The position numbers and the translations under genes are program-made. Under the pieces are notes generated by a model, which had not been told where the DNA came from, did no database searches, and saw nothing but the letters and a program-made list of their open reading frames with translations. Positions 49,359 through 57,142 of a stretch of 64,000 nucleotides of DNA are shown in pieces. The stretch comes from Pseudomonas oryzagri (GTDB lineage Bacteria; Pseudomonadota; Gammaproteobacteria; Pseudomonadales; Pseudomonadaceae): contig NZ_JAJHPU010000043.1 in assembly GCF_020831405.1 (NCBI RefSeq), positions 606,836 to 670,835 on the forward strand, given 5' to 3'. Every line of letters begins with the position of its first letter. The first letter of the stretch is position 1.

Positions 49359-51809
49359 TCAGGCGGAGGTCGCCAGCCTGACCGGAATGCGCTCGAACTG
49401 CTTCTTCAGGGCCGGCTCCTCGATCTGCTGCTGCCACGGGTCCTGCTCGAAGCTCAGGGCGAACAGCAGGCGCTGGTGCAGTTCCTTGCGCTGCTGCTCG
49501 TCCTCGAGGACGATCTTCTTGATGTGTTCGAGGCCGACGCGCTGCATGTAGTGCACGGTGCGCTCGAGGTAGAAGGCTTCCTCGCGATACAGCTGCAGGA
49601 AGGCCAGGCTGTACTCCATGACTTCCTCGGCGCTCTTGACCTTGACGAAGAACTCGCCGGCCTCGGTCTTGATGCCGCCGTTGCCGCCGACGTAGATCTC
49701 CCAGCCCGAATCCACGCCGATGATGCCGACGTCCTTGATGCCCGACTCGGCGCAGTTGCGCGGGCAGCCGGAGACCGCCAGCTTGACCTTGTGCGGCGAC
49801 CACATGGCGAACAGCGCGTGCTCCAGGTCGATGCCCATCTGCGTCGAGTTCTGCGTGCCGAAGCGGCAGAACTCGCTGCCCACGCAGGTCTTTACGGTGC
49901 GGATGGACTTGCCGTAGGCGTGGCCGCAGGGCATGTCGAGGTCCTTCCACATGCCGGGCAGGTCCTCCTTCTTCACGCCGAGCAGGTCGATGCGCTGGCC
50001 GCCGGTGACCTTGACCATCGGCACGTTGTACTTCTCGGCCACGTCGGCGATGCGGCGCAGCTCGGCCGGGCTGGTCACCCCGCCCCACATGCGCGGCACC
50101 ACCGAGTAGGTGCCGTCCTTCTGGATGTTGGCGTGGGCGCGCTCGTTGATCAGGCGCGACTGCGGGTCGTCCTTGGCCTCGCCCGGCCAGGTGGAGATCA
50201 GGTAGTAGTTGAGCGCCGGGCGGCAGGTGGCGCAGCCGTTGGGGGTGCGCCACTCCATGAAGGCCATGGTGTCGGCCATCGAGGTCAGGTGGCGCTCGCG
50301 GATCGCCTTGCGCACCTGGCCGTGGTTGTAGTCGGTGCAGCCGCACACCGGCTTCTCGCTCTTGGGCTTGACGTCGGCGGCGCCGCCGACGGTGTTGATC
50401 AGGATCTGCTCGACCAGGCCGGTGCACGAGCCGCAGGAGCTGGCGGCCTTGGTGTGCTTCTTCACCTCGTCGAGGCTGAACAGGCCGTGTTCCTGGATGA
50501 CCTTGACGATGCTGCCCTTGCACACGCCGTTGCAGCCGCACACTTCCATGTCGTCGGGCATGCTGGCGGCCTTGTCCTGGCCCTGGTGGCCGGCGTCGCC
50601 CAGGGCGTTCTCGCCGAACATCAGGTGATCGCGGATCTGGGCGACGTTGGCGTCCTCGCGGATCTGCCGGAAGTACCAGCTGCCGTCGGCGGTGTCGCCG
50701 TACAGGCAGGCGCCGACCAGCACGTCGTCCTTGATCACCAGCTTCTTGTACACGCCGCCGATCGGGTCGGAGAGGGTGATGGTCTCGGTGCCGTCCTCGC
50801 CCATGAAGTCGCCGGCGGAGAACAGGTCGATGCCGGTGACCTTGAGCTTGGTGGAGGTCACCGAGCCGCGGTAGCTGGCGAAGCCGAGCTGCGCCAGGTG
50901 GTTGGCGCACACCTTGGCCTGCTCGAACAGCGGGGCGACCAGGCCGTAGGCGATGCCGCGGTGGTTGGCGCATTCGCCGACCGAGTAGACGCGCGGATCG
51001 TAGGTCTGCATGGTGTCGTTGACCAGGATGCCGCGGTTGCACGGCAGGCCGGCGCGTTCGGCCAGTTCGGTGTTGGGACGGATGCCGGCGGCCATCACCA
51101 CCAGGTCGGCGGAGATCACGTCGCCGTTGCCGAACTGGGCGGCGCACACGCGGCCCTCGCCGTTGTCCATCAGGCAGCTGGTCTGGGTGTTCAGGCGGAA
51201 CTTGATGCCGCGCGCCTCCAGGGCGGTCTGCAGCAGCTTGCCGGCGGTCTTGTCGAGCTGGCGCTCGAGCAGCCAGTCGCCCAGGTGCACCACGGTGACG
51301 TCCATGCCGCGCAGCTTGAGGCCGTTGGCCGCTTCCAGGCCGAGCAGGCCGCCGCCGATGACCACCGCGTGGCGGTGGGTCTTGGCGGTTTCCATCATCA
51401 TCTCGGTGTCGGCGATGTCGCGGTAGCCGATCACGCCCTCCAGGTTGTTGCCCGGGACCGGCAGGATGAACGGGTTGGAACCGGTGGCGATGAGCAGGCG
51501 GTCGTAGTGGAGCTGGCCGCCGTGCTGGTCGATCACCTTGCGGTTGCGGCGATCGATCTCCACCACCTTGCAGCCCAGGCGCAGGTCGATGCCGTTGGCC
51601 TTGTACCAGTCGAGGTCGTTGAGCACGATCTCCTCGAAGGTCTGCTCCCCAGCCAGCACCGGCGACAGCAGGATGCGGTTGTAGTTGGGGTGCGGCTCGG
51701 CGCCGAACACGGTGATGTCGTACATGTCGGGCGCGAGCTTGAGCAGCTCCTCGAGGGTGCGCACCCCGGCCATGCCATTGCCGACCATCACCAGCTTGAG
51801 CTTGTTCAT
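49359..51809 (-). CDS. nirB: Assimilatory nitrite reductase [NAD(P)H] large subunit
   Basis: Reduces nitrite to ammonium. 816 aa. The N-terminal FAD/NAD(P)H domain has LKLVMVGNGMAGVRTLEELL, YDRLLIATGSNPF and HAVVIGGGLLGLEAANGL. BFD-like [2Fe-2S] segments (CGCNGVCKG, CGSCTGLVEQ) follow. The siroheme/[4Fe-4S] ligands are in CVGSEFCRFG and CPRNCAE. The ATG at 51809 follows GGAGAGAAACC. The ~150-nt leader upstream carries ANTAR hairpins and a terminator. Siroheme comes from cobA at the other end of this cluster. Confidence 0.97.
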   Translation of the reverse strand: MNKLKLVMVGNGMAGVRTLEELLKLAPDMYDITVFGAEPHPNYNRILLSPVLAGEQTFEEIVLNDLDWYKANGIDLRLGCKVVEIDRRNRKVIDQHGGQLHYDRLLIATGSNPFILPVPGNNLEGVIGYRDIADTEMMMETAKTHRHAVVIGGGLLGLEAANGLKLRGMDVTVVHLGDWLLERQLDKTAGKLLQTALEARGIKFRLNTQTSCLMDNGEGRVCAAQFGNGDVISADLVVMAAGIRPNTELAERAGLPCNRGILVNDTMQTYDPRVYSVGECANHRGIAYGLVAPLFEQAKVCANHLAQLGFASYRGSVTSTKLKVTGIDLFSAGDFMGEDGTETITLSDPIGGVYKKLVIKDDVLVGACLYGDTADGSWYFRQIREDANVAQIRDHLMFGENALGDAGHQGQDKAASMPDDMEVCGCNGVCKGSIVKVIQEHGLFSLDEVKKHTKAASSCGSCTGLVEQILINTVGGAADVKPKSEKPVCGCTDYNHGQVRKAIRERHLTSMADTMAFMEWRTPNGCATCRPALNYYLISTWPGEAKDDPQSRLINERAHANIQKDGTYSVVPRMWGGVTSPAELRRIADVAEKYNVPMVKVTGGQRIDLLGVKKEDLPGMWKDLDMPCGHAYGKSIRTVKTCVGSEFCRFGTQNSTQMGIDLEHALFAMWSPHKVKLAVSGCPRNCAESGIKDVGIIGVDSGWEIYVGGNGGIKTEAGEFFVKVKSAEEVMEYSLAFLQLYREEAFYLERTVHYMQRVGLEHIKKIVLEDEQQRKELHQRLLFALSFEQDPWQQQIEEPALKKQFERIPVRLATSA

Positions 51810-51846
51810 GGTTTCTCTCCCATCGCGGAAACCGACCTGCGAAAAC

Positions 51847-51881
51847 AAAAAAAGGCGTCCTGCTGTTGCCAGCAGGACGCC
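51847..51881 (-). terminator. Leader terminator (attenuator) of nirB
   Basis: On the minus strand GGCGTCCTGCTG pairs with CAGCAGGACGCC and is followed by TTTTTTTG, 38 nt before the nirB ATG. Its 5' arm overlaps the second ANTAR hairpin, so the two structures exclude each other. Confidence 0.92.
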
Positions 51882-51931
51882 TTTGTCCGGATCCCGAGTC
51901 GCTCGGGGAGCGCGCCCCTCGCCGTTGAGGG
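51875..51931 (-). promoter_or_regulatory. NasT (ANTAR) RNA target in the nirB leader
   Basis: Two hairpins with six-base loops: P1 CCCTC-AACGGC-GAGGG (51916-51931) and P2 GGAC-AAAGGC-GTCC (51875-51888). Both loops have A at position 1 and G at position 4, the hallmark of ANTAR-binding RNAs. NasT binding to P1-P2 would prevent the overlapping terminator. Confidence 0.88.
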
Positions 51932-51960
51932 TTACGCTCGATGTATTGTTGAAGGGGATA

Positions 51961-51979
51961 AAGCAGATTACGTGCCAGG
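51961..51979 (-). promoter_or_regulatory. Sigma-54 promoter of nirB-nirD-nasC
   Basis: Minus strand CCTGGCACGTAATCTGCTT: the GG and GC dinucleotides are ten bases apart, matching the -24/-12 consensus TGGCACG-N4-TTGC with one change. Gives a leader of about 140 nt. Confidence 0.85.
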
Positions 51980-52072
51980 TTTGCCGGAGCGGCTATTTAC
52001 GGGGCCTGTGCGGCGGTGGCGGGGCGCCGGAGTGGCGGGCGGCGGGCTGCGCGGCACCGCTTTGAGGCGGAT

Positions 52073-52089
52073 TGCATCGTTGTGGTGCA
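52073..52089. promoter_or_regulatory. Candidate NtrC enhancer site upstream of nirB
   Basis: TGCATC-GTTGT-GGTGCA fits the 17-bp NtrC palindrome TGCACC-N5-GGTGCA with a single mismatch. It is ~100 bp upstream of the sigma-54 promoter, the usual enhancer distance. Confidence 0.65.
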
Positions 52090-52128
52090 TTGCCGGCCGC
52101 GGGGGAGCCGGCCGGCGGGTGCCGCGAC

Positions 52129-53799
52129 TTACGGCTTGAGGGCCAGCACCAGCAGCATCAGGTTGGCCAGCAGCGAAACCAGGGCCAGGCCGCGCCAGAA
52201 CTTCAGCGGCTCGCGTTCCAGCAGCGGGCGGGCCGGCAGGTCGCGGGCGCGGCGCTCGCCCTGGTCGAGAGCGAGCAGCCATTCCTCGGCGGTCTCGAAG
52301 CGCTGCGCCGGATTGGCGGCCACGGCCTTGAGCAGCAGTTCGTCGAGCCAGGTCGGCAGGTCCGGGCGGTAGCGGCTGGCCGCGGTCGGCGCCTTGTTCG
52401 GCGGCTGCTGGAAGGGTTCCAGTTCGCCGTAGGGATAGTGGCCGGTGAGCAGGCGATACAGGCAGACGCCGGCGGCGAACAGGTCCTGGCGCGGCTCCGG
52501 CGCCGTGCCGGCGAAGGCCTCCGGGGCGATGTAGCTGGGCGTGCCGGGCAGGCTGTGCGCCTCGTCGCGGGACAGGCCGGGGCAGTAGGCCAGGCCGAAG
52601 TCGAGCAGCAGCAGGTCGCCGCCGTCGCCGACCAGCAGATTCTCCGGCTTGATGTCGCGGTGCAGGATATTGCGCCGGTGCAGCTGGCTCAGGGCCCGCA
52701 GCAGGCCGCGCGCATGCTGCAGCCAGTCGGCCAGCGGCAGCGGGCCCTGCTGGTCCAGGCGCGCGGCCAGGGTCTGGCCGGCGTACTCGCGCATCACGAA
52801 GTACAGGTGCTGGCGCTGCGGCAGGCCGTGCACCTCGGGGAAGCCGAGGCCGGCGACCCGGCGCAGAAACCATTCCTCCTGGAGCAGCGCCTGCTGGGCG
52901 CCGGCCTCGTCGGCGCGACCGGTGGGCAGGGTCTTGAGCAGCCAGGGGCGCTGCTGGCCGTCGCGCACCCGGTAGAGCAGCGACTGGCGGCTCTCGGCGA
53001 GCAGCCCTTCGACCTGCCAACCCTCGAAGCTCTGGCCCTCGCGCAGGCGCGGCGGCAGCGGCCACTCGGGCAGGCTGGCGAGGGCGTCGGCCAGGCTGGC
53101 CTCGGGCAGCTCGTCGACGCGCACCACCACGGCGCTGGCGTTGTCCTGGCTGCCGGCGTGGTGGGCGGTGGCGACCAGGGCGGCGGCGACCGCCTGCGGC
53201 TCGCGCTCGGCGTCGAGGATGTCGCGGATCACGCCGTCGTCGAGTACCGCCCAGATGCCGTCGCAGAGCAGCAGGAAGGTTTCGCCGGCCTGCAGGTCGC
53301 CGTCCAGGTAGTCCATTACCAAGTGCTGGTCGAGGCCGAGGGCGCGCTTGAGCACGTGCTGCATGCCTTCCTGTTCCCAGACGTGCTCGCTGGTCAGGCG
53401 CTGCAGCTTGCCGGCGTGCCAGCGATAGGCCCGGCAGTCGCCGACGTGGGCGAGGGTGAAGCGGCGGCCGCGCAGCACCAGGGCGGTGAGGGTGGTGAGC
53501 AGCGGCTGGCCGCCGCCGGCGCTCTGCAGCCAGCGGTTGTGGGCGACCAGCAGGCGGTCCAGCGATTGCGCCACCGGCCAGGTTTCCGGGGTGGCGTAGT
53601 AGTCCAGGGCCAGCGCCTGCAGGGTGGCGCGCGCGGCCAGGCCGCCGTCGGCGCACTGGCTGACGCCGTCGGCCAGGGCCAGCAGATGGCCCTTGCTGGC
53701 GGCCAGCGCCGGCGCCGGAGTCACCACGCGGATGGCGTCCTGGTTCTCGTCCCGCGGGCCGGTGGCGGTGGCTTCGCCGATGGTCAGTTGCAGGGGCAT
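52129..53799 (-). CDS. Fused PP2C-type phosphatase / Ser-Thr protein kinase
   Basis: 556 aa. The N-terminal PP2C domain (about 1-235) has metal-site motifs RDENQD, LALADGVSQ, HVGDCRAYRW, LLLCDGIW and GSQDNASAVVV. The C-terminal Hanks-type kinase (about 260-525) has HRDIKPENLLV (catalytic loop) and LLLDFGLA (DFG). A final hydrophobic helix (ALVSLLANLMLLVLAL) anchors it to the membrane. A protein with opposing activities in one chain; target unknown. It sits between the nasA transporter and nirB, as PA1782 does in P. aeruginosa, suggesting a role in nitrate metabolism. The NtrC site of nirB lies just past its stop. Confidence 0.93.
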   Translation of the reverse strand: MPLQLTIGEATATGPRDENQDAIRVVTPAPALAASKGHLLALADGVSQCADGGLAARATLQALALDYYATPETWPVAQSLDRLLVAHNRWLQSAGGGQPLLTTLTALVLRGRRFTLAHVGDCRAYRWHAGKLQRLTSEHVWEQEGMQHVLKRALGLDQHLVMDYLDGDLQAGETFLLLCDGIWAVLDDGVIRDILDAEREPQAVAAALVATAHHAGSQDNASAVVVRVDELPEASLADALASLPEWPLPPRLREGQSFEGWQVEGLLAESRQSLLYRVRDGQQRPWLLKTLPTGRADEAGAQQALLQEEWFLRRVAGLGFPEVHGLPQRQHLYFVMREYAGQTLAARLDQQGPLPLADWLQHARGLLRALSQLHRRNILHRDIKPENLLVGDGGDLLLLDFGLAYCPGLSRDEAHSLPGTPSYIAPEAFAGTAPEPRQDLFAAGVCLYRLLTGHYPYGELEPFQQPPNKAPTAASRYRPDLPTWLDELLLKAVAANPAQRFETAEEWLLALDQGERRARDLPARPLLEREPLKFWRGLALVSLLANLMLLVLALKP

Positions 53800-53886
53800 G
53801 GGGTGGTCCCAGGTTGTTGTCGAAGGCTCCCACGCCCGGTTCGAGCAGCAATGGGTGTCGGTGCGGCACGCGGCGGCTTTATCAAG

Positions 53887-53975
53887 CGTAGGGTGGAGAA
53901 CTCGCGAAGCGATTTTCCACCGGGAGACCTCGAGTCCCCGCTGGTGGACAAGGCTGCGCCGTTGTTCACCCTACG
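53887..53975. repeat. 89-bp palindromic intergenic element related to 45959-46073
   Basis: Terminal inverted repeats CGTAGGGTG / CACCCTACG enclose an imperfect hairpin (GTGGAGAACTCGC-GAA-GCGATTTTCCAC) and a GTGGACAA...TTGTTCACC arm. Located between nasA and the kinase gene. Confidence 0.8.
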
Positions 53976-53986
53976 GTTTCGCTGGC

Positions 53987-54006
53987 TCCCACGCTGCTGC
54001 GTGGAA
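53987..54006. repeat. Short CCCACGC/GCGTGG palindrome (REP-like)
   Basis: TCCCACGC-TGCT-GCGTGGAA with one mismatch. It is one of three CCCACGC palindromes in the window (also 54032-54059 and 61698-61721). Confidence 0.6.
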
Positions 54007-54031
54007 GTCCGGAGGCTGGACGCCTCATGCG

Positions 54032-54059
54032 CCGTGCCCACGACGGAGCGTGGGCACGG
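54032..54059 (-). terminator. Hairpin downstream of nasA
   Basis: Perfect 11-bp stem CCGTGCCCACG / CGTGGGCACGG, 19 bp after the nasA stop. No T-run. Related in sequence to the hairpin after nasT. Confidence 0.55.
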
Positions 54060-54078
54060 TCATACGCTTCCTGGAGTT

Positions 54079-55290
54079 TTAGACCCGCGCGGCCGTCACC
54101 GCAGCCGAACCCCAGGTGGTGCGCCAGCGCAGCTTGACGCTGTGCAGGCCGATCCAGGCGACCACGCCCAGCGAAGCGAACAGCCACAGGCCGATCTGGT
54201 AGTCGCCGGTGGACTGCTTGATGGCGCCCAGGCCCGCGGTCAGGCAGAAGCCGCCGATGCCGCCGGCCATGCCGATCAGGCCGGTCATCACGCCGATGGT
54301 CTGGCGGAAGCGCTGCGGTACCAGCTGGAACACCGCGCCGTTGCCGGCACCCAGGCTGAGCATGGCGACCACGAACAGGGCCAGCGCGGCGGTCGAGCTG
54401 GGCAGGTTGAAGCCGACCACGGTGATGCACAGCGAGGCGACGGTGTACATCACCAGCAGAGTGCGGATGCCGCCGATGCGGTCGGCCAGGGCGCCGCCGA
54501 GCGGGCGCAGCAGGCTGCCGGCGAACACGCAGGCGGCGGTGTAGTAGCCGGCCTTGACCGGGTCGAAGCCGTACTGGTCGTGGAAGTAGCCGGGCAGGGT
54601 GCTGGCAAGGCCCAGGAAGCCGCCGAAGGTGACGCTGTAGAACAGCATGAACCACCAGGTGTCACGGTCGGCCAGCGCCTTGAGGTAGTCGCCGACGGCC
54701 TTGGGCTTCGGGCGCTCCGGGGCGTTCTTGGCGGCGACGGCGAAGATCGCCAGGGTCAGCACCAGCGGGATCAGCGCCAGGCCGAACACGTTGCTCCAGC
54801 CGAAGGCGCTGGCCAGGCCCGGGGCGAACAGCGCGGCGAGAACGGTGCCGGAGTTGCCGGCGCCGGCGATGCCCATGGCCTTGCCCTGGTGCTGCGCTGG
54901 ATACCACTGCGAGGCCAGCGGCAGGGCGACGGCGAAGGAGGCGCCGGCGAAGCCGAGGAACAGGCCGAGCAGCAGGGCCTGCTCGTAGCTGTGCACGCCC
55001 AGCGTCCAGGCCACCGCCAGGGCGGCGATAACGATCACCTGGCCGACCAGGCCGGCGGTCTTCGGCGAGGTGCGGTCGGCGAACATGCCCATCAAAAAGC
55101 GCAGCACGGCGCCGGCGAGAATGGGGGTGGCGACCATCATGGCGCGCTGCTGGGTGGTCAGCCCCAGGTCGGTGGCGATCTGCACGCCCAGCGGGCCGAG
55201 CACGTACCAGACCATGAAGCTCAGGTCGAAATAGAGGAATGCGGCGAACAGGGTCGGGGTGTGGCCGGCTTTCCAGAAACTCGTGTTCAT
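54079..55290 (-). CDS. nasA: MFS nitrate/nitrite transporter
   Basis: 403 aa, twelve predicted helices, NarK/NasA group. The nitrate-porter signatures are present: GAGNSGTVLAALFAPGLA (first, helix 5) and LGAGNGAVFQLVPQRF (second, helix 11 region). Conserved arginines are in ILAGAVLRFLMGMFADR and FAGSLLRPLGG. The first residues MNTSFWKAGHTPTLFAAF are typical. Its leader carries the sigma-54/ANTAR/terminator module. The kinase gene follows 279 bp downstream with repeats in between. Confidence 0.95.
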   Translation of the reverse strand: MNTSFWKAGHTPTLFAAFLYFDLSFMVWYVLGPLGVQIATDLGLTTQQRAMMVATPILAGAVLRFLMGMFADRTSPKTAGLVGQVIVIAALAVAWTLGVHSYEQALLLGLFLGFAGASFAVALPLASQWYPAQHQGKAMGIAGAGNSGTVLAALFAPGLASAFGWSNVFGLALIPLVLTLAIFAVAAKNAPERPKPKAVGDYLKALADRDTWWFMLFYSVTFGGFLGLASTLPGYFHDQYGFDPVKAGYYTAACVFAGSLLRPLGGALADRIGGIRTLLVMYTVASLCITVVGFNLPSSTAALALFVVAMLSLGAGNGAVFQLVPQRFRQTIGVMTGLIGMAGGIGGFCLTAGLGAIKQSTGDYQIGLWLFASLGVVAWIGLHSVKLRWRTTWGSAAVTAARV

Positions 55291-55479
55291 CTTGTGGCAC
55301 CTCTAAGCAAGGTTCGCGAAAAAAGACCGGGGAACGGGTGGCGGCTTGGCTGCTCCACCCGCATCCCCGGAAACACCCGGCTTGTGGCTGGGCGTTGGTG
55401 GCAAAGCCACCTAGGGACAGGACACCTGAGCGCCGGGCGGATCGCGCCGCGGCGTTCGACCCCGTTCGTTGGGGCAAAC

Positions 55480-55526
55480 AAAAAAGGCGTCGCAACACTG
55501 CAGCCGGAGCTGGGTGGTGCGACGCC
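55480..55526 (-). terminator. Leader terminator (attenuator) of nasA
   Basis: Minus strand GGCGTCGCA...TGCGACGCC stem followed by TTTTTTG. Its 5' arm overlaps ANTAR hairpin P2. About 190 nt separate it from the nasA ATG; I see nothing else in that stretch. Confidence 0.9.
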
Positions 55527-55558
55527 TTTGTCGTGGTGGAGCAGCCGCCGTTGGCTGC
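55520..55558 (-). promoter_or_regulatory. NasT (ANTAR) RNA target in the nasA leader
   Basis: P1 GCAGCC-AACGGC-GGCTGC (55541-55558) and P2 CGAC-AAAGGC-GTCG (55520-55533). Both have the A1/G4 hexaloop. P1 is the longest and cleanest of the shorter copies (6 bp perfect). Confidence 0.9.
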
Positions 55559-55573
55559 CTTTGCCAGAGATAG

Positions 55574-55591
55574 AGCAAGAGCTGTGCCAGG
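55574..55591 (-). promoter_or_regulatory. Sigma-54 promoter of nasA
   Basis: Minus strand CCTGGCACAGCTCTTGCT: a near-perfect -24/-12 element (TGGCAC, N5, TTGC). It is ~15 nt before the first ANTAR hairpin. Confidence 0.9.
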
Positions 55592-55722
55592 GTTGCGAAA
55601 AGCCCGAAATCAGGCTTCCGGGCGCTTCACGGCCGGCGCTGGTGATTCAAAACGGGGCGTCGCGGCGCGTCGTGCGCCGCGAAGGGGCGTTGGCCTGGCT
55701 CTTTGGCTACTTGCCTGCTGGG

Positions 55723-56214
55723 CTACTTGTTGGCGGCCGGTGGCATGGGGAACATCACCACCGGGCCTTCGGGCAGGTCGCCGGGCGGCAGGGCCATGGG
55801 TGCCGGCGCGCCGGCCGGGCCGAGATGCTTGACCAGCTGGTAGATGGCGCGCAGGTCGTCGTCTGTCATGCGGTGCAGGGTCTGGTTGGGCATCGGCGGG
55901 CGGAAGTTGGCGCCGCGCGCCAGGGCCAGCCACTGGCTTTCGCTGAGGTCGCTCAGCGCCAGGCGCAGGTTGCTCGGGTAGGTGGTGCCCCAGGGGCCGT
56001 ACCAGCCGAGGCTGTCGCCCTTCAGCCAGTCGCTTTCCGGCACCTTGTCCGGGCCCATCAGGTAGCCGGAGGTGTGGCAGTCGTTGCAGCCGGAAATCTG
56101 CACCAGATAGCGGCCGCGGGCGAGCAGGGCGTCGTCGGCCGCCTGGGCCGGCGGGAGGGCGGCCAGCAAGGCGAGCGAGACGGCGGGGAGCAGGGTGCGG
56201 GTAGGGGATGGCAT
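55723..56214 (-). CDS. Periplasmic cytochrome c (single heme) behind the nitrate ABC operon
   Basis: 163 aa. Signal peptide MPSPTRTLLPAVSLALLAALPPAQA. One heme-binding motif, CNDCH (43-47). A Met axial candidate in FRPPMPNQT. C-terminal helix DDLRAIYQLVKHL typical of class I cytochromes, then a Pro/Met-rich tail. The ATG at 56214 follows AGGAG. It lies 110 bp downstream of the ABC ATPase on the same strand and may be read from the same transcript. A c-type cytochrome is unexpected in assimilatory nitrate uptake. Electron partners are unknown. Confidence 0.88.
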   Translation of the reverse strand: MPSPTRTLLPAVSLALLAALPPAQAADDALLARGRYLVQISGCNDCHTSGYLMGPDKVPESDWLKGDSLGWYGPWGTTYPSNLRLALSDLSESQWLALARGANFRPPMPNQTLHRMTDDDLRAIYQLVKHLGPAGAPAPMALPPGDLPEGPVVMFPMPPAANK

Positions 56215-56324
56215 CGGTGACGCTCCTGTCGGGATGGCGAGTCTCCACAGGTATAGCCCAGGTTGCCGGGGCGGACGCTCCGCCTCCCGGCTGCCCGGCC
56301 CTGGCGGGACCGGGCGCGGGGCAC

Positions 56325-57119
56325 TCAGGCCGCCGGCCGGCGCTGACGCTGGTAGAGGAACTCCAGCACCGCGGCGCGGTACTCGTGGTAGCGCGGATCG
56401 TGGGCCAGCGCCATGCGCTCGCGCGGCCGGGCGAGGCGGACGTCGAGGATGTCGCCCACGGTGGCCGACGGGCCGTTGCTCATCATCACGATGCGGTCGG
56501 AGAGCAACACGGCCTCGTCGACGTCGTGGGTGATCATGATCACCGTGTTGCCGAGCTCGGCGTGGATCTCCATCAGCGAGTCCTGCAGGTGGGCGCGGGT
56601 CAGCGCGTCGAGGGCGCCGAACGGCTCGTCCATCAGCAGCACCTTGGGCTGCATGGCCAGCGCGCGGCCGATGCCGATGCGCTGCTTCATGCCGCCGGAG
56701 ATCTCGCTGGGGCGCTTGTCGCGGGCGTGGGTCATGTGCACCAGCTCGAGGTTGTGCTCGATCCACTCGCGCATCTCGGCCTTGCTCTTCTTGCCCTTGA
56801 ACACCTGCTGCACGGCCAGTTCGATGTTCTGGTAGCAGGTCAGCCAGGGCAACAGGCTGTGGTTCTGGAACACCACCGCGCGCTCGGCGCCGGGGGAGTT
56901 GACCTCCTTGCCGTCGAGGATCACCCCGCCGGTGCTGGCCTGGTAGAGGCCGGCGACGATATTGAGCACGGTGGACTTGCCGCAGCCGGAGTGGCCGATC
57001 AGCGAAACGAACTCGCCCTTGGCGATCTTCAGGTTGACGTTCGAGAGGGCGCAGAACAGGCCCTTGTCGGTGGGGAAGCTGATGCCGACGCCGGTCAGTT
57101 CGAGGTGTGCGTTGTTCAT
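56325..57119 (-). CDS. nrtD: Nitrate ABC transporter ATP-binding protein
   Basis: 264 aa. Walker A GHSGCGKST (42-50), Q loop VFQNHSLLPWLTCYQNI, signature ISGGMKQR, Walker B VLLMDEPFGALD and switch His MITHDVDEA. QNHSLLPW and NVxLA-type sequence match the NrtC/NrtD/SsuB-TauB branch. It has no C-terminal NrtA-like fusion (as cyanobacterial NrtC has), so it is the NrtD/NasD type. ATG at 57119 with CAGGAG upstream. 23 bp after the permease gene. Confidence 0.93.
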   Translation of the reverse strand: MNNAHLELTGVGISFPTDKGLFCALSNVNLKIAKGEFVSLIGHSGCGKSTVLNIVAGLYQASTGGVILDGKEVNSPGAERAVVFQNHSLLPWLTCYQNIELAVQQVFKGKKSKAEMREWIEHNLELVHMTHARDKRPSEISGGMKQRIGIGRALAMQPKVLLMDEPFGALDALTRAHLQDSLMEIHAELGNTVIMITHDVDEAVLLSDRIVMMSNGPSATVGDILDVRLARPRERMALAHDPRYHEYRAAVLEFLYQRQRRPAA

Positions 57120-57142
57120 GGCAGACTCCTGATTGAGGGCGC

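Noticed and set aside
52072..56220. 1382-codon plus-strand frame through the kinase, nasA and cytochrome genes
   Set aside because: Opposes three clear genes and three regulatory elements; the product is Gln/Gly/Ala-rich without domains.
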